In this document: piece by piece, positions 8,535 to 17,378 of the stretch | Layout: every line of letters begins with the position of its first letter | Numbering within the stretch: the first letter of the stretch is position 1 | Notes under the pieces: model-generated | The model's database searches: none | The model's input: only the letters and a program-made list of their open reading frames with translations | Told to the model about the DNA's origin: nothing | NCBI GenBank assembly: GCA_003194525.1 | Contig: NBIV01000924.1 | Location: 1 to 22,124, forward strand | Length of the DNA: 22,124 bases | Direction: 5' to 3' | Source: Gracilariopsis chorda | Lineage: Eukaryota; Rhodophyta; Florideophyceae; Gracilariales; Gracilariaceae | Program-made: the position numbers and the translations under genes

Positions 8535-10562
8535 CTATAATTGGTGTCCTCCCCAAATTTTGTAGAAGAAGCAAGGGTCTGTCATGCATTGTATAAAGCC
8601 TAAGTTCTTCAACCTTTGGGTGAACAGTCGGCTCCAAATTGCATTGGATTGCTTCAGACCATATATTGACCGGTTCAATTTGAGTACTTGATTCTTTTGT
8701 AAACCACGGTCCAGACCTTTGGGTGGAGACATATAGACTGGCTTCTTGTCATCGATATGTCCGTTCAGAAATGCACATTTGACATCCAACTGGTGTATTT
8801 CAAAGTCAAACCTAGCTGCCAATTTCAATGCTAGTCGTACAGTTTCAAAGTCACCAACTGGAGAGTAGACACCTGTGACATTCCCTTGTTGGCACCCTTT
8901 AGCTACAAGGCGAGCCTTGCATCTTGTGATAGAGCCATCATCGTCATGCTTTTGAGCGAACACGAGTTTGGAATCTATGATATGCTCCCTAACAGGCTTG
9001 TCCACAACTTCCCATGTCTTCATCGACATAAGCGAAGAGAGTTCTTCGTCAATAGCTTTTCTCCATCTTTGCCAGTCAGGCGAATCTCTCGCGTCCTGCA
9101 AGCTTTCAGGGACGGTACTTATTGGTAGTTCTCTTGTCACAAGACTGTTATGGTGTGTGTCTTGATAACGATTTGGAGGGTTTTGCTGACGGTCAGGGTA
9201 GCGGCGTACTGGGTAGTGTGTCAAGAATTCTTGCATGCTGGGTGTCATTGGGAAATGGTCCGATTCTGCTTCACGTACTTGATCGTCCTCTTCATCTTCA
9301 TTCGTACCACTTTCCACCACTTCATCTGCATTTTCATTACTCCCACCATGTCCAGTTTCCAGCTCCTCTTCATTGTAAGCTTCAGCACCATCTGGCCCCT
9401 CTGCTTCTGGCTCTCCATCATCATCTGAGTCAGCTGATTCTTGCTGTCGGTCAGCAATTTCAGGTATGGCATTCAATTCCATCTTTTCTTGAGTGTTGAA
9501 CAATCGTCTTCCTGGAAAAACAGCTTCATTAAAACTGACATGCCTTGCAAACGTAATATCTCCACGTTCAATGTCATAGACGCGATAATTCTGGTGTGGG
9601 AGGCAGCGTAAGAGAATTCCACGGCGAGCTTTGCTCTCTAACTTCTTCCGTTTAGCTACATGAACCCAGACCTCACATCCAAACGATCTTAAAGAGGTAA
9701 CGTTTGGTATCCTCCCAGTGAGCGTTTCGTGAGGTGTCTTCCCATCAGTTGCTCCACAACCGATGATGTTCATTGTTCTGGTAGCAGTAACGACTGCTTC
9801 AGCCCAGAACTTCTGTGGGAGGCCTGCATGTCGTAACATTGCTCTAGTCATCTCCATAACCGACCTGTTAAATCGTTCTGCAACTCCATTTTGCTGCGGA
9901 GTGTATGGAGCACTGTTCTCCCAATCCATTCCGACATCGGAGAGATATTTTCGGAGTGAAATGTACTCTGGACCATTATCAGAGTAAACGACCTTGATCT
10001 TTCTTTCAGCCTGCCTCTCAAACTTCAATTGAAAGCATCTGAACTCCTGTGTCAGTTCCTTTCTTTTCGTCATGAGGCGTACGTCCTTGTACCTCGACTT
10101 TTTATCGATGAAAGACACAAAGTATCTCTTCCGTCCGATGCTTGGGGTACTCATAGGACCGCATATGTCCGTGTATATCACATCCCCGATCATAGCAGCA
10201 TCATTACTCCTGCTGCCTAAACTCCTTCGTGTAATCTTTCCTTCAATGCACGGAGTGCAGTCGGCACTGTGCTCTGGAGATACATTGAAGTCCAGTCCAT
10301 GAACAGTGTTTTTGCTTGTCATTCGTCGTATTCTCTGGATTCCGATATGTCCGAATCTCTCATGCCAGAGCTGTAGGCCTTGCGTTTCTTTCGCTACATA
10401 TGCAACATGCGGAGCTGGACTGCCCCAAATCTGATAAACCCCTGACCTTTTTGGTGCTCTGATCATGACATTCGATCCTCTGATGAGACACACCGATGAA
10501 TCGAAAGATATTTGGTACTGTTCCTCCGTTAGGCGGGAGCAAGATATTAAGTTGCAATCCAT
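8535..10562 (-). pseudogene. pol: Element 3 pol 5' part: integrase plus RT up to a TAG before YVDD
   Basis: The frame has 675 residues from the ATG at 10560-10562; in the family it is fused to Gag-protease. The preintegrase zinc motif is His67, His72, Cys102 and Cys105. The integrase core has Asp132 (TDICGP), Asp195 (SDNG) and Glu229 (GVAER), with 33 residues between the last two rather than the usual 35. About 373-433 is a very acidic linker. RT starts near 495 (WRKAIDEEL), with the first catalytic Asp593 (QLDVKCAFLNG) and the SIYGLKQS block at 632-639. The frame stops at TAG 8535-8537, just before YVDD. Integrase looks complete, while RT is split and should be inactive as encoded. Residue 369 is Ile (base 9458 is T). 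The frame is open upstream of the ATG to 10664, through the end of protease. Confidence 0.92.
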
Positions 10563-10597
10563 ATCTTCAACGTAAAGAACGTCATGCAGTAGTATCT

Positions 10598-11563
10598 TTA
10601 CATAGCGTCTTCCAGGCTGCGATACATTAAGACAAGGTGTCCTGTTCTTGATGCTGTCACACCCCTACCATCGCACAACACAATGGCTCTGTGCTGGGAG
10701 CAGTGAAATAAATGCGCCAAAGCACGGTCCCCAATCATGTGACTAGTTGCACCAGAGTCAACAATGAATTGGTGGTCTCCTTGTCTGCTGACGAGAGCTC
10801 GATGGGTACTTGGATCACCTGCACGATGATCTGGTTTGACCGATCTACAGTCTGGTTTGTAGTGTCCTTTTCGGCCACATTTGAAACATCTACCCCTCAC
10901 TTTCGCCTGTAATGCCCTCTCCGTACCCAAAAGACCGGCCGGGCCTGATCCTTCTGTTTTCGTCTCTGAAGTACTGGTGTCATACTCTTGGAGAAGTCGA
11001 GCGGTTACCTTCTCCCAGGACAACTCCTCGTCCGACAAAGTCTGTAGGGCTGATATTACTGGACGATATGGCGTCTCTCTAGTAGAAACAAAACTGGAGA
11101 ACAGGATAGCAATCTGCATACTATTCCCTATGGGACTTCCCATAGCTTCCAATCTTGAGAATACAGACTCGAAATCATCCACGTAGTCCGACATTACTGT
11201 TACTTCAGTAAACCGAGTCTGGTGTAGCTTCGTTTGCAACTGTACCCTTGTCGCAGCATTCTCCGTTGCATACCTTTCACACAGTTTTCGATACATAACG
11301 AATGGGTTGTGACGTTCGGAGGCAACAGCCCGTAGTGGTTTGTCTCCAAGAGATGGCACAAGATACATGCGAGCATTCGGGAGGTTTTGCTTCACTTCCA
11401 TGGGTAGGGCATCAATTGTCTCTTCCCCAACGGCATCTTCTAAAACTAAATTCAGGAGATCTTTTGATTCCAGTAGTGCTTCTAATCGCATCATCCACAA
11501 AGTAAAGTCCTCGTGGCGTTTTCCAGAGAAGCGAGGAACCTTCCTTGGACTGTCTTCATCCAT
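10598..11563 (-). CDS. gag: Element 3 Gag-protease polyprotein (ends early in protease)
   Basis: The frame has 321 residues from the first ATG (11561-11563), 102 nt after LTR 3. Residues about 10-200 form a capsid-type Gag region of the UBN2/copia kind, with MYRKLCERY and LQTKLHQTRF blocks. The zinc knuckle is Cys226, Cys229, His234 and Cys239 (C-X2-C-X4-H-X4-C), which binds element RNA. The aspartic protease site is Asp269-Ser-Gly-Ala-Thr273, followed by the VLCDG block. After about residue 311 the family pattern continues in the frame one base back, so the last residues up to the TAA at 10598-10600 are out of frame. Protease therefore lacks its proper end and its link to integrase. Gag itself looks intact. 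Confidence 0.9.
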   Translation of the reverse strand: MDEDSPRKVPRFSGKRHEDFTLWMMRLEALLESKDLLNLVLEDAVGEETIDALPMEVKQNLPNARMYLVPSLGDKPLRAVASERHNPFVMYRKLCERYATENAATRVQLQTKLHQTRFTEVTVMSDYVDDFESVFSRLEAMGSPIGNSMQIAILFSSFVSTRETPYRPVISALQTLSDEELSWEKVTARLLQEYDTSTSETKTEGSGPAGLLGTERALQAKVRGRCFKCGRKGHYKPDCRSVKPDHRAGDPSTHRALVSRQGDHQFIVDSGATSHMIGDRALAHLFHCSQHRAIVLCDGRGVTASRTGHLVLMYRSLEDAM

Positions 11564-11652
11564 AGCAGCACTGAAGCAAAGTCCTGTAACACTTTGAGAA
11601 AGCAATTAAGGAACGGCTTCTTTTAGTTCAGAGCGTTGGTTTCCAGGGGAGC

Positions 11653-11664
11653 GCGATGCTACCA
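11653..11664 (-). other. Primer-binding site of element 3
   Basis: The sequence matches element 2, with the same one-base spacer from LTR 3. The leader to the gag ATG is 102 nt. Confidence 0.75.
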
Positions 11665-11716
11665 CTGTTGGGTATGGTTGGGACCAGTTCTTTGTACTTT
11701 CAAGAACCTCATCCCG

Positions 11717-11725
11717 TTTATATAT
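11717..11725 (-). promoter_or_regulatory. LTR 3 TATA box
   Basis: The motif and spacing are the same as in LTR 2; it would drive element 3. Confidence 0.6.
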
Positions 11726-11738
11726 GGAAGCGTACCTT

Positions 11739-11809
11739 GGCAAAACCCTGCCATAATCAAAGGTACTTCTAACTTGTGGTCAAAGCTCTATCACTGAGCT
11801 GCAGGGAAA
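11739..11809 (-). other. tRNA-like segment in LTR 3 U3
   Basis: The sequence is the same as in LTR 2, including C instead of T at tRNA position 8. Confidence 0.5.
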
Positions 11810-11972
11810 CACACATATTGGATATTACATCAACATGAATAGTATCGTACTATCTGCGGCCGAGATGTAGACACATCACCTCTCGTAACACTCTCATGTA
11901 ACACCAGCGCGTCACATCACATATTGCAAGAGTGTTACGTGAGAACATTGTGAGTGCTCAATGGCATACTGC

Positions 11973-12083
11973 TCACAACATCCTCCCGATGCCACAAGAG
12001 CATCTCACAAGTCCAAGCAAACTTCGCAGTTCTTGGTGGCGTCTCTGTGATAGAGCCTTAGTAAATATGTCGGCAAGCATGTT
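11973..12083 (-). pseudogene. pol: Element 4 pol C-terminal tail beyond the TAA
   Basis: The arrangement is the same as in element 3: 36 in-frame codons beginning NMLADIFTKAL after TAA 12084-12086, ending at a TGA inside LTR 3. Confidence 0.78.
11981..11987 (-). other. Polypurine tract of element 4
   Basis: GGGAGGA on the minus strand abuts LTR 3. Confidence 0.75.
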
Positions 12084-12956
12084 TTATGTGCAGCAGTAAT
12101 TCAAGACGATTTCTTTTTGCTGAACACCTTCTTGTACGAAATGATATCGTAGTTCAACATGCTTCGCTCTTCTGCCACCAGCGGCCCAATCTAACACTCC
12201 GGTGTTGTCCTCATACATGATTGTAGGTTGTTCAACTGATACAAGCTTTGTTTCACATAATAAATTGCGAACCCACCTCACTTGCTTGAAGCAATCTGAT
12301 AATGAAATATATTCAGCCTCTGTAGTTGACGTTGCAATGCTTCTCTGTTTCAATGTTTTCAACAATATGACGTTGCCAAAAAGTAACACACAGAATCCAC
12401 TTGTGGATTTGCGATCCGTGTCATCTCCAGCCCAATTTGCGTCAGCGTATGCACACAGGACGGGGTGGGTTTCGGAATTTTTCTTGATGTGCATGCCGTA
12501 ATCTTTTGTACCGTTCAAGTAACGCATGACTCTCTTCACTGCAGTCCAGTGTATGACTGTAGGCCTTGACTGAGCCCGTGAAAGAATATTGACGGCAGCA
12601 CAGATATCTGGCCTAGTTCGTGAAGATAGATACAGCAAGGACCCTACTGCCTCCTGATAAAGTTCTTTAGGCTTGAATAGGTCTGCTTCTGATGCTGATA
12701 CAGGTCTGTATCCCGGACTCAGTGGTGTAGTCACCGGCTTCGAGGTGTTCATGTTGAACTTCTGTAGGATTCGTTCCACAGCCGGACGTTGGTGCAGAGT
12801 TATTCCATTTGCTTCACGTTGCATGTAAACCTCCAAGAAGCTGTCTGTAGAAGAGCATTCTTTCATTTCAAACTCTGAAAACAGCATACTTTTCACCTTG
12901 CTGGTTTTCTTGGGGTGATTGCCGATCAACAAGAGATCATCAACATATAATAGTAT
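12084..12956 (-). pseudogene. pol: Element 4 pol 3' part: RT YVDD block, thumb and RNase H
   Basis: The protein matches element 3 throughout. The residue after YVDDLLLI is Gly (base 12923 is C). It lies between the TAG at 12957-12959 and the TAA at 12084-12086. FLE and the Leu before KTLKQ are both present, as in element 3. Confidence 0.88.
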
Positions 12957-14984
12957 CTATAATTGGTGTCCTCCCCAAATTTTGTAGAAGAAGCAAGGGT
13001 CTGTCATGCATTGTATAAAGCCTAAGTTCTTCAACCTTTGGGTGAACAGTCGGCTCCAAATTGCATTGGATTGCTTCAGACCATATATTGACCGGTTCAA
13101 TTTGAGTACTTGATTCTTTTGTAAACCACGGTCCAGACCTTTGGGTGGAGACATATAGACTGGCTTCTTGTCATCGATATGTCCGTTCAGAAATGCACAT
13201 TTGACATCCAACTGGTGTATTTCAAAGTCAAACCTAGCTGCCAATTTCAATGCTAGTCGTACAGTTTCAAAGTCACCAACTGGAGAGTAGACACCTGTGA
13301 CATTCCCTTGTTGGCACCCTTTAGCTACAAGGCGAGCCTTGCATCTTGTGATAGAGCCATCATCGTCATGCTTTTGAGCGAACACGAGTTTGGAATCTAT
13401 GATATGCTCCCTAACAGGCTTGTCCACAACTTCCCATGTCTTCATCGACATAAGCGAAGAGAGTTCTTCGTCAATAGCTTTTCTCCATCTTTGCCAGTCA
13501 GGCGAATCTCTCGCGTCCTGCAAGCTTTCAGGGACGGTACTTATTGGTAGTTCTCTTGTCACAAGACTGTTATGGTGTGTGTCTTGATAACGATTTGGAG
13601 GGTTTTGCTGACGGTCAGGGTAGCGGCGTACTGGGTAGTGTGTCAAGAATTCTTGCATGCTGGGTGTCATTGGGAAATGGTCCGATTCTGCTTCACGTAC
13701 TTGATCGTCCTCTTCATCTTCATTCGTACCACTTTCCACCACTTCATCTGCATTTTCATTACTCCCACCATGTCCAGTTTCCAGCTCCTCTTCATTGTAA
13801 GCTTCAGCACCATCTGGCCCCTCTGCTTCTGGCTCTCCATCATCATCTGAGTCAGCTGATTCTTGCTGTCGGTCAGCAAGTTCAGGTATGGCATTCAATT
13901 CCATCTTTTCTTGAGTGTTGAACAATCGTCTTCCTGGAAAAACAGCTTCATTAAAACTGACATGCCTTGCAAACGTAATATCTCCACGTTCAATGTCATA
14001 GACGCGATAATTCTGGTGTGGGAGGCAGCGTAAGAGAATTCCACGGCGAGCTTTGCTCTCTAACTTCTTCCGTTTAGCTACATGAACCCAGACCTCACAT
14101 CCAAACGATCTTAAAGAGGTAACGTTTGGTATCCTCCCAGTGAGCGTTTCGTGAGGTGTCTTCCCATCAGTTGCTCCACAACCGATGATGTTCATTGTTC
14201 TGGTAGCAGTAACGACTGCTTCAGCCCAGAACTTCTGTGGGAGGCCTGCATGTCGTAACATTGCTCTAGTCATCTCCATAACCGACCTGTTAAATCGTTC
14301 TGCAACTCCATTTTGCTGCGGAGTGTATGGAGCACTGTTCTCCCAATCCATTCCGACATCGGAGAGATATTTTCGGAGTGAAATGTACTCTGGACCATTA
14401 TCAGAGTAAACGACCTTGATCTTTCTTTCAGCCTGCCTCTCAAACTTCAATTGAAAGCATCTGAACTCCTGTGTCAGTTCCTTTCTTTTCGTCATGAGGC
14501 GTACGTCCTTGTACCTCGACTTTTTATCGATGAAAGACACAAAGTATCTCTTCCGTCCGATGCTTGGGGTACTCATAGGACCGCATATGTCCGTGTATAT
14601 CACATCCCCGATCATAGCAGCATCATTACTCCTGCTGCCTAAACTCCTTCGTGTAATCTTTCCTTCAATGCACGGAGTGCAGTCGGCACTGTGCTCTGGA
14701 GATACATTGAAGTCCAGTCCATGAACAGTGTTTTTGCTTGTCATTCGTCGTATTCTCTGGATTCCGATATGTCCGAATCTCTCATGCCAGAGCTGTAGGC
14801 CTTGCGTTTCTTTCGCTACATATGCAACATGCGGAGCTGGACTGCCCCAAATCTGATAAACCCCTGACCTTTTTGGTGCTCTGATCATGACATTCGATCC
14901 TCTGATGAGACACACCGATGAATCGAAAGATATTTGGTACTGTTCCTCCGTTAGGCGGGAGCAAGATATTAAGTTGCAATCCAT
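12957..14984 (-). pseudogene. pol: Element 4 pol 5' part: integrase plus RT up to a TAG before YVDD
   Basis: The frame has 675 residues with the same motifs and length as element 3 and no extra indel. It differs only at residue 369, which is Leu (base 13880 is G). All integrase zinc-binding and DDE residues are kept. The TAG at 12957-12959 splits RT at the same codon as in every other unit. Confidence 0.92.
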
Positions 14985-15019
14985 ATCTTCAACGTAAAGA
15001 ACGTCATGCAGTAGTATCT

Positions 15020-15985
15020 TTACATAGCGTCTTCCAGGCTGCGATACATTAAGACAAGGTGTCCTGTTCTTGATGCTGTCACACCCCTACCATCGCACAA
15101 CACAATGGCTCTGTGCTGGGAGCAGTGAAATAAATGCGCCAAAGCACGGTCCCCAATCATGTGACTAGTTGCACCAGAGTCAACAATGAATTGGTGGTCT
15201 CCTTGTCTGCTGACGAGAGCTCGATGGGTACTTGGATCACCTGCACGATGATCTGGTTTGACCGATCTACAGTCTGGTTTGTAGTGTCCTTTTCGGCCAC
15301 ATTTGAAACATCTACCCCTCACTTTCGCCTGTAATGCCCTCTCCGTACCCAAAAGACCGGCCGGGCCTGATCCTTCTGTTTTCGTCTCTGAAGTACTGGT
15401 GTCATACTCTTGGAGAAGTCGAGCGGTTACCTTCTCCCAGGACAACTCCTCGTCCGACAAAGTCTGTAGGGCTGATATTACTGGACGATATGGCGTCTCT
15501 CTAGTAGAAACAAAACTGGAGAACAGGATAGCAATCTGCATACTATTCCCTATGGGACTTCCCATAGCTTCCAATCTTGAGAATACAGACTCGAAATCAT
15601 CCACGTAGTCCGACATTACTGTTACTTCAGTAAACCGAGTCTGGTGTAGCTTCGTTTGCAACTGTACCCTTGTCGCAGCATTCTCCGTTGCATACCTTTC
15701 ACACAGTTTTCGATACATAACGAATGGGTTGTGACGTTCGGAGGCAACAGCCCGTAGTGGTTTGTCTCCAAGAGATGGCACAAGATACATGCGAGCATTC
15801 GGGAGGTTTTGCTTCACTTCCATGGGTAGGGCATCAATTGTCTCTTCCCCAACGGCATCTTCTAAAACTAAATTCAGGAGATCTTTTGATTCCAGTAGTG
15901 CTTCTAATCGCATCATCCACAAAGTAAAGTCCTCGTGGCGTTTTCCAGAGAAGCGAGGAACCTTCCTTGGACTGTCTTCATCCAT
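15020..15985 (-). CDS. gag: Element 4 Gag-protease polyprotein (ends early in protease)
   Basis: The 321-residue protein is identical to elements 2 and 3. It starts at the ATG 15983-15985 and stops at TAA 15020-15022. The pol frame overlaps in the open window 15023-15086. LTR 4, the primer-binding site and the leader upstream are intact. Confidence 0.9.
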   Translation of the reverse strand: MDEDSPRKVPRFSGKRHEDFTLWMMRLEALLESKDLLNLVLEDAVGEETIDALPMEVKQNLPNARMYLVPSLGDKPLRAVASERHNPFVMYRKLCERYATENAATRVQLQTKLHQTRFTEVTVMSDYVDDFESVFSRLEAMGSPIGNSMQIAILFSSFVSTRETPYRPVISALQTLSDEELSWEKVTARLLQEYDTSTSETKTEGSGPAGLLGTERALQAKVRGRCFKCGRKGHYKPDCRSVKPDHRAGDPSTHRALVSRQGDHQFIVDSGATSHMIGDRALAHLFHCSQHRAIVLCDGRGVTASRTGHLVLMYRSLEDAM

Positions 15986-16074
15986 AGCAGCACTGAAGCA
16001 AAGTCCTGTAACACTTTGAGAAAGCAATTAAGGAACGGCTTCTTTTAGTTCAGAGCGTTGGTTTCCAGGGGAGC

Positions 16075-16086
16075 GCGATGCTACCA
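16075..16086 (-). other. Primer-binding site of element 4
   Basis: The sequence matches element 2, one base from LTR 4. Confidence 0.75.
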
Positions 16087-16138
16087 CTGTTGGGTATGGT
16101 TGGGACCAGTTCTTTGTACTTTCAAGAACCTCATCCCG

Positions 16139-16147
16139 TTTATATAT
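16139..16147 (-). promoter_or_regulatory. LTR 4 TATA box
   Basis: The motif and spacing are the same as in LTR 2; it would drive element 4. Confidence 0.6.
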
Positions 16148-16160
16148 GGAAGCGTACCTT

Positions 16161-16231
16161 GGCAAAACCCTGCCATAATCAAAGGTACTTCTAACTTGTG
16201 GTCAAAGCTCTATCACTGAGCTGCAGGGAAA
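16161..16231 (-). other. tRNA-like segment in LTR 4 U3
   Basis: The sequence is the same as in LTR 2. Confidence 0.5.
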
Positions 16232-16394
16232 CACACATATTGGATATTACATCAACATGAATAGTATCGTACTATCTGCGGCCGAGATGTAGACACATCA
16301 CCTCTCGTAACACTCTCATGTAACACCAGCGCGTCACATCACATATTGCAAGAGTGTTACGTGAGAACATTGTGAGTGCTCAATGGCATACTGC

Positions 16395-16505
16395 TCACAA
16401 CATCCTCCCGATGCCACAAGAGCATCTCACAAGTCCAAGCAAACTTCGCAGTTCTTGGTGGCGTCTCTGTGATAGAGCCTTAGTAAATATGTCGGCAAGC
16501 ATGTT
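16395..16505 (-). pseudogene. pol: Element 5 pol C-terminal tail beyond the TAA
   Basis: The arrangement is the same as in element 3: 36 codons with ADIFTKAL after TAA 16506-16508, ending at a TGA in LTR 4. Confidence 0.78.
16403..16409 (-). other. Polypurine tract of element 5
   Basis: GGGAGGA on the minus strand abuts LTR 4. Confidence 0.75.
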
Positions 16506-17378
16506 TTATGTGCAGCAGTAATTCAAGACGATTTCTTTTTGCTGAACACCTTCTTGTACGAAATGATATCGTAGTTCAACATGCTTCGCTCTTCTGCCAC
16601 CAGCGGCCCAATCTAACACTCCGGTGTTGTCCTCATACATGATTGTAGGTTGTTCAACTGATACAAGCTTTGTTTCACATAATAAATTGCGAACCCACCT
16701 CACTTGCTTGAAGCAATCTGATAATGAAATATATTCAGCCTCTGTAGTTGACGTTGCAATGCTTCTCTGTTTCAATGTTTTCAACAATATGACGTTGCCA
16801 AAAAGTAACACACAGAATCCACTTGTGGATTTGCGATCCGTGTCATCTCCAGCCCAATTTGCGTCAGCGTATGCACACAGGACGGGGTGGGTTTCGGAAT
16901 TTTTCTTGATGTGCATGCCGTAATCTTTTGTACCGTTCAAGTAACGCATGACTCTCTTCACTGCAGTCCAGTGTATGACTGTAGGCCTTGACTGAGCCCG
17001 TGAAAGAATATTGACGGCAGCACAGATATCTGGCCTAGTTCGTGAAGATAGATACAGCAAGGACCCTACTGCCTCCTGATAAAGTTCTTTAGGCTTGAAT
17101 AGGTCTGCTTCTGATGCTGATACAGGTCTGTATCCCGGACTCAGTGGTGTAGTCACCGGCTTCGAGGTGTTCATGTTGAACTTCTGTAGGATTCGTTCCA
17201 CAGCCGGACGTTGGTGCAGAGTTATTCCATTTGCTTCACGTTGCATGTAAACCTCCAAGAAGCTGTCTGTAGAAGAGCATTCTTTCATTTCAAACTCTGA
17301 AAACAGCATACTTTTCACCTTGCTGGTTTTCTTGGGGTGATTGCTGATCAACAAGAGATCATCAACATATAATAGTAT
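16506..17378 (-). pseudogene. pol: Element 5 pol 3' part: RT YVDD block, thumb and RNase H
   Basis: The frame is open throughout, as in element 3. The residue after YVDDLLLI is Ser instead of Gly (base 17345 is T, as at 4080 in element 2). RNase H residues are kept. Its link to the upstream RT part is doubly broken: by the TAG at 17379-17381 and by one A missing near 17400. Confidence 0.88.

Larger units (their letters stand above)
7244..11980 (-). mobile_element. Copia-type element 3, LTR to LTR (reference copy)
   Basis: This is the cleanest copy together with element 4. It has a 315-bp 5' LTR at 11666-11980, an internal region of 4107 bp (7559-11665) and a 315-bp 3' LTR at 7244-7558. The two LTRs look identical by eye. 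The order gag-protease, integrase, RT, RNase H places it in Ty1/copia rather than Ty3/gypsy. It carries only the three breaks common to all units. Confidence 0.95.
11666..11980 (-). repeat. LTR 3 (315 bp)
   Basis: It matches LTR 2 over the full length by eye. It serves as 5' LTR of element 3 and 3' LTR of element 4. Confidence 0.95.
11666..16402 (-). mobile_element. Copia-type element 4, LTR to LTR
   Basis: The 5' LTR is 16088-16402 and the 3' LTR is 11666-11980. The internal region (11981-16087) has the same length as element 3. The only protein difference I see from element 3 is Leu instead of Ile at pol residue 369 (base 13880). Confidence 0.95.
16088..16402 (-). repeat. LTR 4 (315 bp)
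   Basis: It matches LTR 2 over the full length by eye. It serves as 5' LTR of element 4 and 3' LTR of element 5. Confidence 0.95.

Noticed and set aside
7662..8537. TAG and TAA read as sense codons under a variant (ciliate-type) genetic code, with TGA as the true stop
   Set aside because: It is tempting because both internal stops are TAG/TAA and the final stop is TGA. But only one of each occurs in about 1000 codons, while CAA and CAG are used many times. A reassigned code would show many more.
9122..9499. Plus-strand open frame of 125 codons, repeated in other units (for example 13544-13921)
   Set aside because: It lies exactly antisense to the acidic linker of pol. The His/Leu-rich product is what the reverse of Glu/Asp codons gives, and there is no promoter or recognisable domain.
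10601..10664. Programmed -1 frameshift between gag and pol
   Set aside because: I found no X XXY YYZ heptamer in register and no obvious strong hairpin after it. The shift falls inside protease rather than between genes, as expected for decay.
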